Positions 35,752 to 44,760 of a stretch of DNA of 64,000 nt are shown piece by piece. Under the pieces are notes generated by a model. The model searched no databases, was not told where the DNA came from, and saw only the letters and a list, made by a program, of their open reading frames with translations. Source of the stretch: Photorhabdus cinerea (GTDB lineage: Bacteria > Pseudomonadota > Gammaproteobacteria > Enterobacterales > Enterobacteriaceae); contig NZ_PUJW01000004.1 of the NCBI RefSeq assembly GCF_011189575.1, forward strand, positions 62,001 to 126,000, read 5' to 3'. Each line of letters starts with the position of its first letter. Position 1 is the first letter of the stretch. The position numbers and the translations under genes were made by a program.

Positions 35752-37095
35752 GTGAGCAATCTGTCCCTCGATTTTTCACAAAATGAATTCCAGCCACTGG
35801 CCGCGCGTATGCGGCCAGTCACATTAGAACAATATATCGGTCAGCAGCATTTACTGGCTGAGGGGAAACCACTGCCAAGGGCTATCCGGGCGGGACAATT
35901 GCACTCCATGATTTTATGGGGGCCACCGGGAACCGGGAAAACGACATTAGCTGAAATTATTGGGCATTATGCACAGGCTGATATTGAACGGATATCTGCG
36001 GTCACTTCTGGCATTAAAGAAATACGTGAATCGCTTGAAAAAGCACGTCAGAACCGTAATGCAGGACGGAGAACTATTCTGTTTGTTGATGAAGTGCATC
36101 GTTTTAATAAAAGCCAACAGGATGCTTTTCTGCCACATATTGAAGATGGCACGGTCACCTTTATCGGTGCTACGACAGAAAACCCCTCTTTTGAACTGAA
36201 TTCCGCATTACTTTCACGGGCGCGTGTTTATTTGCTTAAGTCGTTGACCGTGGAAGAAGTTGAACAGGTCCTTAATCAGGCCATGAATGATAAAGATAAC
36301 GGTTATCATGGTCAGAATATCGTTTTACCTGAAAATACCCGTCACATGATTGCGGAATTGGTTGCTGGTGATGCCCGTCGTTCACTGAACCTTCTGGAGA
36401 TGATGGCGGATATGGCAGAAACCAATACTCAGGGGCAAAGGGTTTTGACACCTGAACTATTAAACGAAGTTGGTGGAGAGCGCAGTGCGCGTTTTGATAA
36501 TAAAGGCGATCGTTATTACGATTTGATTTCAGCGCTGCATAAATCTGTACGTGGTTCTGCACCTGACGCTGCGCTTTACTGGTATGCCCGGATTATTACC
36601 GCCGGTGGTGATCCATTGTATGTTGCACGTCGTTTATTAGCGATTGCTTCTGAAGATGTTGGCAACGCTGATCCCAGAGCAATGCAGGTTGCTATTGCTG
36701 CATGGGATTGTTTTACTCGTGTTGGGCCAGCAGAAGGTGAAAGGGCAATTGCTCAAGCGATTGTTTATCTTGCCTGTGCACCGAAAAGTAATGCTGTTTA
36801 CACCGCGTTTAAAGCAGCGATGGCCGATGCAAGGGAAAAGCCTGACTACGATGTTCCCGCACATTTGCGTAATGCACCGACAAAACTGATGCAAGATATG
36901 GGGCTTGGTGAGGAATATCGCTATGCTCATAACGAACCTAATGCTTATGCGGCTGGTGAAGTTTATTTTCCCTCTGAAATGCAGGAAACCCGCTATTATC
37001 ATCCGTCAAATAGGGGCTTAGAGGGAAAGATAGGTGAAAAACTGGTCTGGCTTGCAGAGCAGGATCAAAATAGCCCGATAAAACGCTATCGCTAA
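35752..37095 (+). CDS. rarA: Replication-associated recombination protein RarA
   Basis: RarA (MgsA) is a AAA+ ATPase related to clamp loaders that acts at stalled replication forks. The 447-residue protein starts with GTG (MSNLSLDFSQNEFQPLA), has Walker A GPPGTGKTT, Walker B ILFVDEVHRFNKSQQD, sensor 1 GATTENPSFELNSAL and a C-terminal tetramerisation region ending EQDQNSPIKRYR, all as in E. coli. It is probably cotranscribed with lolA. Confidence 0.96.
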   Translation: MSNLSLDFSQNEFQPLAARMRPVTLEQYIGQQHLLAEGKPLPRAIRAGQLHSMILWGPPGTGKTTLAEIIGHYAQADIERISAVTSGIKEIRESLEKARQNRNAGRRTILFVDEVHRFNKSQQDAFLPHIEDGTVTFIGATTENPSFELNSALLSRARVYLLKSLTVEEVEQVLNQAMNDKDNGYHGQNIVLPENTRHMIAELVAGDARRSLNLLEMMADMAETNTQGQRVLTPELLNEVGGERSARFDNKGDRYYDLISALHKSVRGSAPDAALYWYARIITAGGDPLYVARRLLAIASEDVGNADPRAMQVAIAAWDCFTRVGPAEGERAIAQAIVYLACAPKSNAVYTAFKAAMADAREKPDYDVPAHLRNAPTKLMQDMGLGEEYRYAHNEPNAYAAGEVYFPSEMQETRYYHPSNRGLEGKIGEKLVWLAEQDQNSPIKRYR

Positions 37096-37199
37096 CGTTA
37101 TTGTTGCGGTAAGGTTGACAGGTAAAAATATCTTATGGCCCATTAACTTGTGGGCCTGTTCATATCATCTATCTTAATAACGACAAGTACAGGACTAGC

Positions 37200-38489
37200 A
37201 TGCTCGATCCAAACATACTGCGTAATGAGCTAGACGCAGTCGCCGAAAAACTGGCTCGCAGGGGTTATACCCTTGACGTGGATACGCTGCGCAAACAAGA
37301 AGAGCGCCGCAAAGTTTTACAAGTTGAAACTGAAACCCTGCAAGCAGAACGTAATTCTCGATCGAAAGCTATTGGTGCAGCGAAAGCCCGTGGTGAAGAT
37401 ATTGATCCATTACGTCAGGAAGTGAACCAGTTAGGTGAAAAGTTGGATACAGCGAAATCCGAACTGGAAAAACTTCAGACTGAAATCCGCGATCTGGCTT
37501 TAAGTATCCCTAACATGCCAGATGACTCTGTACCGGTAGGTAAAGATGAGAATGATAATCTGGAAGTGAGCCGCTGGGGTGAGCCACGTAAATATGATTT
37601 TGAAATCAAAGATCATGTTTCATTAGGTGAGCTGGCAAATGGGTTGGATTTTGCTGCCGCGGTTAAACTGACCGGTTCGCGCTTTGTGGTGATGAAAGGG
37701 CAGATTGCTCGTCTACATCGTGCCTTGGCTCAATTTATGCTGAATCTTCACACAGAACAGCACGGCTATTTGGAAACTTACGTTCCTTATCTGGTTAACC
37801 ATGAAACCTTATATGGTACGGGCCAGTTGCCAAAATTTGGTGAAGACCTTTTCCATACTAAGCCGCTGGAAGAAGAAACAGAAAGTTATTACGCGTTGAT
37901 CCCAACCGCTGAAGTTCCGGTAACAAACTTGGTCCGTGGTGAAATTCTGGATGAAAGCGAATTACCATTGAAAATGACCGCTCATACCCCTTGCTTCCGT
38001 TCAGAAGCGGGTTCTTATGGTCGTGATACTCGTGGTCTGATTCGTATGCATCAGTTTGATAAAGTTGAGTTGGTTCAGATTGTTCACCCTGAAGAATCAA
38101 TGAATGTCCTTGAAGAACTGACAGGCCACGCAGAGAAAGTATTGCAATTACTGAATCTGCCCTATCGCAAAGTTTTACTATGTACTGGCGATATGGGTTT
38201 TAGCGCATGTAAAACTTATGATCTGGAAGTATGGTTACCGGCTCAAAACGCTTATCGTGAAATCTCTTCCTGTTCTAACATGTGGGATTTCCAGGCTCGC
38301 CGTATGCAAGCGCGTTTCCGTGGTAAAGAAGATAAAAAGACTCAATTGCTTCATACCCTCAATGGTTCTGGTTTGGCTGTTGGCCGTACCTTGGTTGCTA
38401 TTATGGAAAACTATCAGCAAGCCGATGGTCGTATTGAAATTCCAAAAGTCTTATGTCCATATATGGGTGGTTTGGAATATATTGGTTGA
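37200..38489 (+). CDS. serS: Seryl-tRNA synthetase
   Basis: SerS charges tRNA-Ser and starts the selenocysteine pathway. The 429-residue class II synthetase has the N-terminal tRNA-binding coiled coil (about 25-105), motif 2 (PCFRSEAGSYGRDTRGLIRMHQF) region and motif 3 (GSGLAVGRTLVAIMENYQ). Length is within one residue of the E. coli enzyme. Confidence 0.97.
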   Translation: MLDPNILRNELDAVAEKLARRGYTLDVDTLRKQEERRKVLQVETETLQAERNSRSKAIGAAKARGEDIDPLRQEVNQLGEKLDTAKSELEKLQTEIRDLALSIPNMPDDSVPVGKDENDNLEVSRWGEPRKYDFEIKDHVSLGELANGLDFAAAVKLTGSRFVVMKGQIARLHRALAQFMLNLHTEQHGYLETYVPYLVNHETLYGTGQLPKFGEDLFHTKPLEEETESYYALIPTAEVPVTNLVRGEILDESELPLKMTAHTPCFRSEAGSYGRDTRGLIRMHQFDKVELVQIVHPEESMNVLEELTGHAEKVLQLLNLPYRKVLLCTGDMGFSACKTYDLEVWLPAQNAYREISSCSNMWDFQARRMQARFRGKEDKKTQLLHTLNGSGLAVGRTLVAIMENYQQADGRIEIPKVLCPYMGGLEYIG

Positions 38490-38503
38490 TTATTGTATTA
38501 ATG

Positions 38504-38527
38504 AAAAGCGCCGAATCGGCGCTTTTT
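38504..38527 (+). terminator. Intrinsic terminator of serS
   Basis: The repeat AAAAGCGCCGA / TCGGCGCTTTT ends in five T on the plus strand, 14 bp after the serS stop. The left A-run would also give a U-tract on the minus strand. Confidence 0.9.
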
Positions 38528-38599
38528 GCTATCTATTTTATTAATTACAAATTTACTGAAAATAAAATTACTGGATTCAGTAAATACTAAATGTATTTT

Positions 38600-39400
38600 T
38601 TAGCTAACTAAAGTCGATGATTTCTCCTTACCAATAAAAATGCTACGGTAAGATGAGTAATAACTAGCTAAAAGAATAGGCATAGAGATTAAAAGCCCTA
38701 AACCGAAAGGAATTATGGAGATTATGAATATTACCCCAATGGTAATAAAGAATAAGAAACCGGGTAATAAATTCTTTTTCACGGCTTCCAGGCTCATTGA
38801 TACGGCAGCACCAAATTTCAAATTATGGATAACGATGAGCGCTGGTGCAAACCAAGCTAAAGCGCTGGCAACGAGGCCGAAGACAAACAAAATAAGGAGA
38901 GCAAGAAATAATGGCGACAGGTCATTTTGGTAAATGTTAACGGGAGGTTCACCATATTGGCTGGCTAACAATATATTGGTTAATATACCACCGCTGATGA
39001 TAAAAGTTGCGATAAATCCGAGGAGCATAATACCAAATGATAAAGCCCCAACGGCAATTAGCGACGCAAAATTTTTCTGAAATCCGCTAAATAACAATCC
39101 TAATTCGAATTCTCCAGTAGTTCTCTGTTTTTCACATAGAGCCATAACTCCACCAATAAATACTGGACCTAAGATTCCCGAAAGTATCCCAAGAAAAGGA
39201 ATAAACTGTAAACCAGATATAACGGCAAAATAGATAATGGTAAGTAGTATCCACATACCCCATTTGCTTTTAACCAGTTCCCATGATTGACCAATCCATT
39301 TTGTACCTTCTCCGCTACGGAGGGACTGACCACCTGGAATAAATACCTCGTTATTGTTAGATATAGAGCTAGAATTAAAATTGAGGTTTTGATTATCCAT
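38600..39400 (-). CDS. BPSS1780-type membrane protein, copy 1
   Basis: The 266-residue protein begins MDNQNLNFNSSS with a polar 40-residue cytoplasmic start, then WELVKSKWGMWILLTIIYFA and about five to six further hydrophobic segments. The pattern, with GLQFIPFLG, PVFIGGVMALCEKQRTTGEF and LGLLFSGFQKN, fits the family named after Burkholderia BPSS1780, which has no proven function. ATG 39400 is preferred over the TTG four codons upstream, since that TTG contains the GGA of the ribosome-binding site. A close paralog lies at 41619-42416, including its upstream sequence. Confidence 0.75.
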   Translation of the reverse strand: MDNQNLNFNSSSISNNNEVFIPGGQSLRSGEGTKWIGQSWELVKSKWGMWILLTIIYFAVISGLQFIPFLGILSGILGPVFIGGVMALCEKQRTTGEFELGLLFSGFQKNFASLIAVGALSFGIMLLGFIATFIISGGILTNILLASQYGEPPVNIYQNDLSPLFLALLILFVFGLVASALAWFAPALIVIHNLKFGAAVSMSLEAVKKNLLPGFLFFITIGVIFIISIIPFGLGLLISMPILLASYYSSYRSIFIGKEKSSTLVS

Positions 39401-40175
39401 TAATTTTTCCAATTTAATTGTTGACTTATATTAAATAATTTGTTTTTGTCTGCATCTCAAAAGCTATAGCTAGCTTGAGAAAGCCGGCGAATATAATATA
39501 TTAATTTTATTAATCGACAAGTATTAAATAGACATAATTAAGGAGAAATTATTGATGTATTTTTAATCGGTAAGTTACTTGTGTTGTTAACTTTATCAAA
39601 GCGATTCATAATCACATGAATCACTAAGCTATTTACGTAATATATTGCAGTTTCTCTCATGTGACTTAATTGATATTTATATTTCAATGTTGATTTTTAA
39701 TCATAGACTATTTGATTTTTTTATGAAAAAGTTTTTTCCTGTGGTTGAAAAAAATTATTAAAGTCGGGCACTGTGGAAAAAATAGATTGTCTGATTAACC
39801 TATCATTATCCTAATTTATCCTTTTTTACTGGGGTATATAAGGGTTAACAAAACCTATTTTTTTCTTATTTCTTACTTTCCGAGAGTTTTCTTATTTTTT
39901 GATTAAACATTGATGATCTCATTTTTTTCTGTGGTCACCCATTGGCGTTGATGATGATATTGTTCAGTTACTATTGGCCTAAATATCATTGGAAAAAGGC
40001 TAAAAGCAAGTCCGAATCTCCTGATTGAAAATGGGCAAACATACTGTAAATACTATGGTAATCTCTCTGGTAACCGGAGTGTTCAGAATCGCTTTTGTGA
40101 AAATAATATTGGGTTTGTTTTCTTACTATATTTCGATTGGAAAATGAACCATTGCGAAGGTAATGTTGATTTTGG
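39401..40175. other. AT-rich region upstream of BPSS1780 copy 1
   Basis: About 775 bp without a supported gene. At 39461-39500 the minus strand has TATATTATATTCGC and TTTCTCAAGCTAGC, the latter shared with the paralog and cipA. The inverted repeat CTCAA...TTGAG flanks it. Confidence 0.45.
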
Positions 40176-40685
40176 TTATGTGTTTTTATGCTTATACCAT
40201 GAAATAAAAAGATTCAGGGTTCCTCCCCAAAAAACACCATCAAGAAGACCACTTACCAAGCCGAATAGCAAATTATAATGTAATGAATGTAGCAACATTG
40301 GAGAAAGACTTAATAAAGCCGTCATAATAAATTTACTTATAAAAGTAATCATTATCACTATCAATGTCAAAGGTGTACCAGGACGAATAATTAAGGTACT
40401 GTCAGGTTTTTCTCTTAATCGTGGCTGTGATCTCCATAGTATCCAACCAATAGTAATGCCGAAAACCAGACCTATTCCCATCATAATGAGTGATAAATCT
40501 GAGAAGTATGTTTCTGTGAGAACACTATGTGTTCCCCAGACTAAAAATACGGTAGGCAGCAAGAAAATATGCTCTATACGCATTTCACGATCTGAGAGAG
40601 CTTTAATGCCTCTCATGACAAGAAACACAAGCAAAATCCAGACCCATATAGGCGAGTCTTTTATAATAGTAACGTATTGTGACAT
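40176..40685 (-). CDS. Small four-helix membrane protein (DUF6622-like)
   Basis: This 169-residue protein has four to five hydrophobic segments and begins MSQYVTIIKDSPIWVWILLVF followed by RGIKALSDREM. The pattern of an N-terminal PxWVWxLL helix and a conserved arginine after it resembles the DUF6622 family of integral membrane proteins, but I recall that family only loosely. There are no catalytic motifs. It stands alone between the two BPSS1780 copies and has a GAGGTAATAAC ribosome-binding stretch before its ATG. Function unknown. Confidence 0.65.
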   Translation of the reverse strand: MSQYVTIIKDSPIWVWILLVFLVMRGIKALSDREMRIEHIFLLPTVFLVWGTHSVLTETYFSDLSLIMMGIGLVFGITIGWILWRSQPRLREKPDSTLIIRPGTPLTLIVIMITFISKFIMTALLSLSPMLLHSLHYNLLFGLVSGLLDGVFWGGTLNLFISWYKHKNT

Positions 40686-40944
40686 GTTATTACCTCGCTA
40701 GTCTTTTCGTATGGAAAATTTATCATTCAGGTGGTTTGGCTTTTTTTCTATAATAATTTCTCATTATTTATGGTAAGTGTTTAGATACAAGTATGGTGAG
40801 AACCAATAATGCTTAAAGATAGTAAACGGTAATGTATCTTTAATACTAGAATGTAACCTATGATTCCATTTATTACAAAAGCAAAATTTTAGAAGAGCGG
40901 TTAGTTGCTATAGTTGGCATTTTCCCACTACAGGAAAATACACT
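40686..40944. other. Intergenic DNA before IS30 scrap
   Basis: AT-rich, no gene seen. The last 50 bases, next to the transposase fragment, may include a decayed IS end but no terminal repeat pair is clear. Confidence 0.35.
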
Positions 40945-41067
40945 ATGGCCTATAAACAACTGACCGAAAGAAAGATACCCGATTTTCAGCTTAAAAAAGC
41001 GGGTTTTTCACAACGTTTCATTGTCTCATCATTAATTATCCTTATAAAAAGTTGTATTTATAGTTAA
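40945..41067 (+). pseudogene. N-terminal scrap of an IS30-family transposase
   Basis: The 40-codon frame starts MAYKQLTERK and continues with KKAGFSQRFI, which matches the start of IS30-type transposases (MxYxQLTExxR...LxxAGxSQxxIA). It then runs into unrelated residues and a TAA, so only a decayed 5' end remains. A GG-rich leader AGGAAAATACACT stands before the ATG. Confidence 0.6.
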
Positions 41068-41618
41068 ACCCATCTATGTGATAAAAGCTTTAATCTCTCT
41101 GTATTAAAGCTTTTAAATGTTCATAGCAGATTAGGTAAATGTAAAATGGATGGAAGGATAGTATTGTCGAAAATGTATTTAAAACCCTTAACTGGCGGAT
41201 AGCTGAATTAATGACAGATAAAAAGGCATTTACGATCATTAAAAAAGGGACATGCAAGTAAGAAGAGAACCATATTCCTATACTGCTATTTTTATTATTT
41301 TTTTAATTAAATATTCATTTAAACAAATGGTTTTCGTCAAACAATTGTTGTGAACCTAATGGCTGTTTTTATTAAATTGACACTCAGGTTTTCTCGTTTT
41401 TTCTTTTCTTTAAATTTTTAGGTTTAAAATAAAAAAGCAACAGATATATAATGGTATTAAAATCAAAGCCTATTTCTTTAATGGGTCTTAATGTTTTTAA
41501 ACTTATCTATTCTTTTTTTCTGTTAATCTGGTTAATATAAGGCTTCCTTGCCTTATTTAATGGACGTAGGAACTGTTATTAATTTCTGAAATTTTTAATA
41601 GGCAGTGGGTGTATTTTT
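41068..41618. other. AT-rich intergenic DNA, no gene seen
   Basis: About 550 bp after the transposase scrap, with many short stops in all frames. Probably decayed element DNA and the 3' flank of the BPSS1780 copy 2 gene. Confidence 0.4.
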
Positions 41619-42416
41619 TTAGGCAATTAAAGAAGATGGTTTCTCCTTACTGATAAAAATACTACGGTAAGAGGAATAATAGCTAGCTAAAAGTATTGGC
41701 ATAGAGACTAGAAAACCTAAACCAAAAGTCATTATCGAGATTATGAAAATGATTATAGAGGTGGTAAAGAATAAGAAACCGGGCAATAAATTCTTTTTCA
41801 CAGCCTCCAGACTCATTGATATGGCGGAGCCAAATTTTAAGTTATGGATAACGATTAATGCGGGTGCAAACCAGGTAAATGCGGCAGCTACGAGATAGAA
41901 AATCAGCAGAACAAATACGCAGAGAAGTAATACAGGGAGATCGATTTGGAGTATCTCGGCTGAAGCATTTTGCCCGGCAAGCATGATATTAATTATTGCA
42001 CTACCGCCGATGATAAACATTGCAATAACGCCAAGCAGTATAATACCAAACAATAAAGCACCGATGCTAAGCAGAGATACAAAGTTTTTCTGAAACCCGC
42101 TGAATAACAGCCCTAGTTCAAATTCTCCGGTAGTTCTCTGTTTTTCGCCCACGGCAATAATGCCACCGATAAATACTGGATTAAGAATTCCAACAAATAT
42201 CTGGAGAAAAGGAATAAACTGTAAGGCGGTTATAATAGCAAGGAAAATAATGCTGAGCAGTATCCACATACCCCATTTACTTTTGACAAGTTCCCACGCC
42301 TGACCAATCCATTTCAAACCTTCTGTGCTATTGACGGATTGGCCGCCAGGAATAAATATATCCTGGTTATCGTCGGGTATCGTGTTGGGATTCAAATTTA
42401 GGTTTTGGTTGTCCAT
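41619..42416 (-). CDS. BPSS1780-type membrane protein, copy 2
   Basis: The 265-residue paralog of the gene at 38600-39400 shares nearly the whole layout: MDNQNLNLNPNT, IFIPGGQS, KWIGQAWELVKSKWGMWILLS, EKQRTTGEFELGLLFSGFQK and ILLASYYSSYRSIFI at the end. By eye roughly two thirds of positions agree. The most divergent part is the loop after the fourth hydrophobic segment (about 150-175). The start ATG 42416 is chosen as for copy 1. Upstream sequence up to about 125 bp is also alike. The role is unknown; the family is often next to stress or secretion genes. Confidence 0.75.
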   Translation of the reverse strand: MDNQNLNLNPNTIPDDNQDIFIPGGQSVNSTEGLKWIGQAWELVKSKWGMWILLSIIFLAIITALQFIPFLQIFVGILNPVFIGGIIAVGEKQRTTGEFELGLLFSGFQKNFVSLLSIGALLFGIILLGVIAMFIIGGSAIINIMLAGQNASAEILQIDLPVLLLCVFVLLIFYLVAAAFTWFAPALIVIHNLKFGSAISMSLEAVKKNLLPGFLFFTTSIIIFIISIMTFGLGFLVSMPILLASYYSSYRSIFISKEKPSSLIA

Positions 42417-42783
42417 ATATTTTTCCAATTTATTTGTTGATTCATAATATGAAATAGTTTTTTCCTGTCTTCGTTTCGAAGATGCAGTCAGCTTGAGAGA
42501 GCTAGTAATATATTATATTAATTCTTTTAATCAACAAGTATTAAATAGAAGTAATAAACCAAAAATATGGTGAATGACTATGGAATATATTAATAAGTGT
42601 TTCTAATTGCATTAAGTTGTAAATAATCGTAACAAAGTGTTTCAATGTAATTTAATAGCTGAGTTTAATTGAAATATATCCCTGAAATCATAAATTTTAA
42701 TTCTATTTGGGCTTTTTTTATGTAGAATGAAGACTCGTGTTAATGGTAATTCATTGGTATTTTAACACTAAGAAGGAGTGTAT
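42417..42783. promoter_or_regulatory. Divergent region between BPSS1780 copy 2 and hcp
   Basis: About 370 bp contain both promoters. The minus strand has CTCTCAAGCTGACTG at 42485-42500, related to the motif before copy 1 and cipA. No gene seen. Confidence 0.45.
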
Positions 42784-43263
42784 ATGTCAGACTTAATTTA
42801 TTTAACTTTAAAGGGCCATAAACAGGGGTTAATATCGGCAGGTTGTTCGTCTATAGATTCAATTGGAAATAAAGGTCAGTTGGAGCATATAGACCAGATA
42901 CTGGTATATAGTCTTTCTCACTCTCTAACCAGAGAGCTGAATGTCAATCATCATCCTATAACATTTAAGAAGCCTATTGATAAGTCGTCACCGCTTTTGG
43001 GGGTAGCGATTTCAGAGAATGAAGTATTGGATGCTATCTTTGATGGTTATAGAACGAATCAAGCCGGGATTCTGGAGTTGTATTACACCATAAAAGTGAT
43101 TGGGGCGACGATCGTTGATTTAGCTATTTATCATCCTCATTCGATAACACATGCTGGTTCTCAGCCGCAAGAAACGATCTCTTTACGTTATAAGAGCATC
43201 ACATGGACTCATCATATAGCAGGGACTAGTGCTTATAGTATTTGGGATGAGCGCATTTATTAA
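42784..43263 (+). CDS. hcp: Hcp family type VI secretion tube protein
   Basis: Hcp hexamers stack to form the inner tube of the type VI secretion system and can carry small effectors. The 159-residue protein begins MSDLIYLTLKGHKQGLISAG and contains the family blocks IDSIGNKGQLEHIDQILVYS, KPIDKSSPLLGVAISENEVL, VIGATIVDLAIYHPHS and a C-terminal ISLRYKSITWTHHIAGTSAY. AAGGAG lies 5 bases before ATG 42784, so the GTG at 42778 is not used. No other tube, sheath or membrane-complex gene is present, so this is an orphan Hcp next to a candidate effector module. Confidence 0.92.
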   Translation: MSDLIYLTLKGHKQGLISAGCSSIDSIGNKGQLEHIDQILVYSLSHSLTRELNVNHHPITFKKPIDKSSPLLGVAISENEVLDAIFDGYRTNQAGILELYYTIKVIGATIVDLAIYHPHSITHAGSQPQETISLRYKSITWTHHIAGTSAYSIWDERIY

Positions 43264-43267
43264 TTTA

Positions 43268-43301
43268 TTTGCCGGTAAAATAGTTTTGTTTTACCGGCAA
43301 A
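43268..43301 (+). terminator. Bidirectional terminator between hcp and the immunity genes
   Basis: A 13-bp perfect inverted repeat (TTTGCCGGTAAAA / TTTTACCGGCAAA) begins 4 bp after the hcp stop and ends just before the stop of the convergent gene, with T-runs on both strands. Confidence 0.85.
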
Positions 43302-43302
43302 A

Positions 43303-43596
43303 TTACCATTTGTTTTTTCTATAATGTCTGCTGTGTGCAATCATGAATGTAATAGTGCACGAAAAAGATAGAGCAAAAGAAGTGTATAGCATAAAGTCAT
43401 TATCTGATACGGATACACCCAAAAATGGAATCTGGCCAGTATGAAAAACATGTAAATGAAAAATGTTAGACGCCATCATAAGTAGTACAGATGAGTAGTT
43501 AATATAAACATCATAGGGGGTTAAAAGTTTTTTAAAAGCAATGTATAGAGGGTAAAGCGCAAGTAAAGAAAAAATAATATATAAATAGTCTACCAT
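43303..43596 (-). CDS. Small membrane protein, second putative immunity protein
   Basis: The 97-residue protein has three hydrophobic segments (about 4-21, 33-50, 66-86) and a charged tail RHYRKNKW. It aligns with the preceding 92-residue protein: both have a run ending Y/FC-x-x-x-K-x-LL, an FH...VF.....IPFL block and DNDF..Y.S.AL. Two related, tiny membrane proteins after a candidate toxin gene suggest a duplicated immunity gene that protects the inner membrane. I know no family for them. The start ATG has GAGG about 10 bases upstream. Confidence 0.7.
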   Translation of the reverse strand: MVDYLYIIFSLLALYPLYIAFKKLLTPYDVYINYSSVLLMMASNIFHLHVFHTGQIPFLGVSVSDNDFMLYTSFALSFSCTITFMIAHSRHYRKNKW

Positions 43597-43636
43597 TTTC
43601 TTCTTACCTCAATACGATCTATATTGTCTATTACAT

Positions 43637-43915
43637 TTATTTAATAATAACTTTTCTTGCTATTATATAAGGAACACAACTTAAATAACCTAAAGCTAAA
43701 GAGTAATAATGTAAAAAATCGTTATCAATGGTATTTATATTCAAAAAAGGTATTGAATCAAAATTAAAAACATAGAAATGAAATGCTGAGAAAATCAATG
43801 GTAATATTATTGCGTAAAGATGAGGATAAAAATCAGGTGACATTAACAATCTTTTTATACAAAAATAAACAGGGAATAGTAGAATTAAAGACAGTGAAAC
43901 ATAAACCGAATTCAT
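43637..43915 (-). CDS. Small membrane protein, first putative immunity protein
   Basis: The 92-residue protein has three hydrophobic segments and the block FHFYVFNFDSIPFLNI followed by DNDFLHYYSLALGYL. Its ATG overlaps the stop of the upstream effector gene by four bases (ATGA), the tight coupling usual for effector-immunity pairs. It is a paralog of the next gene downstream. Immunity function is inferred from context only. Confidence 0.75.
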   Translation of the reverse strand: MNSVYVSLSLILLFPVYFCIKRLLMSPDFYPHLYAIILPLIFSAFHFYVFNFDSIPFLNINTIDNDFLHYYSLALGYLSCVPYIIARKVIIK

Positions 43916-44760
43916 CTGTAGTTCCTCGCTTGACCATATATAGTATTTAAATCACCAGCAATTTCTAAAATTATATCTTCTGTACTCATCATCTTAATTC
44001 CTTGGTGTTTTAATCCCCAAAGCAGATCAGCATTTATATACCGATATAATCTTTGACTATCTGGCTCGAGTTTATAGCCAAGTAATCCATTCAGGGACAT
44101 ACCAACATCAACTGATGTATACACTACATCCGCATCACGCTTATCCATCCCAAAAACTTTTTCTCCAACCCCTTCATAGATAAATTTAACCGGCCCAGTA
44201 TAACTTTCACGATAAAGAATATAATGCTCACTTTCAACAACGTTATTAAGACCATGTGCCATTAATAGCGCTCCAGGTGCGGCTCCAATGCCTGTATCAG
44301 TAAGCAAAAAACCACCAATGAATTGTATAGTCCCAGATACAAATCCAATCCATGCAATAATCAAATTGACTACTTCATCTTTTCTGCTTTTAGTATTCTC
44401 ACCTGGCGCTTTTTTCTTTACAACGATGGCTTGCTTTACACTCTTTTGAGAAAGCATGGCATCCTGTTTTTCTAACGATCGCATTTCTTCATCCAATGAA
44501 GCTATTGCTTCAGAGATTGAAAGCTCTCCAGTATTTATCTTTGCGGTGATATCTTCAGAATAAGCAATAACTTCATGGATAAAATGGTCTTTAGCCAGGC
44601 TCCATTTCATATATTTGTTGGCAACTCTATCCATAAGCACCATCAACTCGTTTTGTTTATCCATCTGAATTTTCAGAAGTTTCCTTTCTTCATTGGTACT
44701 ATTATCAAAGTACCCTCTGGCCCAAGGGTTCCTTTCGTAGAATTCATCTAAAGTATCCAT
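43912..44760 (-). CDS. DUF4225-type protein, candidate T6SS effector
   Basis: The 282-residue protein has a hydrophilic, helical N-terminal part (1-110, with a polar stretch to 130), a glycine-rich hydrophobic region (about 131-168, IIAWIGFVSGTIQFIGGFLL) and a conserved C-terminal block: HGLNNVVESEHYILYRESYT, GPVKFIYEGVGEKVFGMDKR, VDVGMSLNGLLGYKLEPDSQ, RLYRYINADLLWGLKH and EIAGDLNTIYG. This block fits DUF4225, found in enterobacterial proteins near secretion genes. The TTG three codons upstream overlaps an AGG ribosome-binding site, so ATG 44760 is chosen. The gene is convergent with hcp and coupled to two small membrane proteins. The mode of toxicity is not known; the hydrophobic segment suggests a membrane target. 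Confidence 0.75.
   Translation of the reverse strand: MDTLDEFYERNPWARGYFDNSTNEERKLLKIQMDKQNELMVLMDRVANKYMKWSLAKDHFIHEVIAYSEDITAKINTGELSISEAIASLDEEMRSLEKQDAMLSQKSVKQAIVVKKKAPGENTKSRKDEVVNLIIAWIGFVSGTIQFIGGFLLTDTGIGAAPGALLMAHGLNNVVESEHYILYRESYTGPVKFIYEGVGEKVFGMDKRDADVVYTSVDVGMSLNGLLGYKLEPDSQRLYRYINADLLWGLKHQGIKMMSTEDIILEIAGDLNTIYGQARNYR

Noticed and set aside
39990..40240. Plus-strand frame with a CKYYGNLSGNRSVQNRFCENN stretch, like a zinc-ribbon transposase start
   Set aside because: The similarity is weak, the frame runs into the antisense of the 169-residue membrane protein gene and no IS end is visible.
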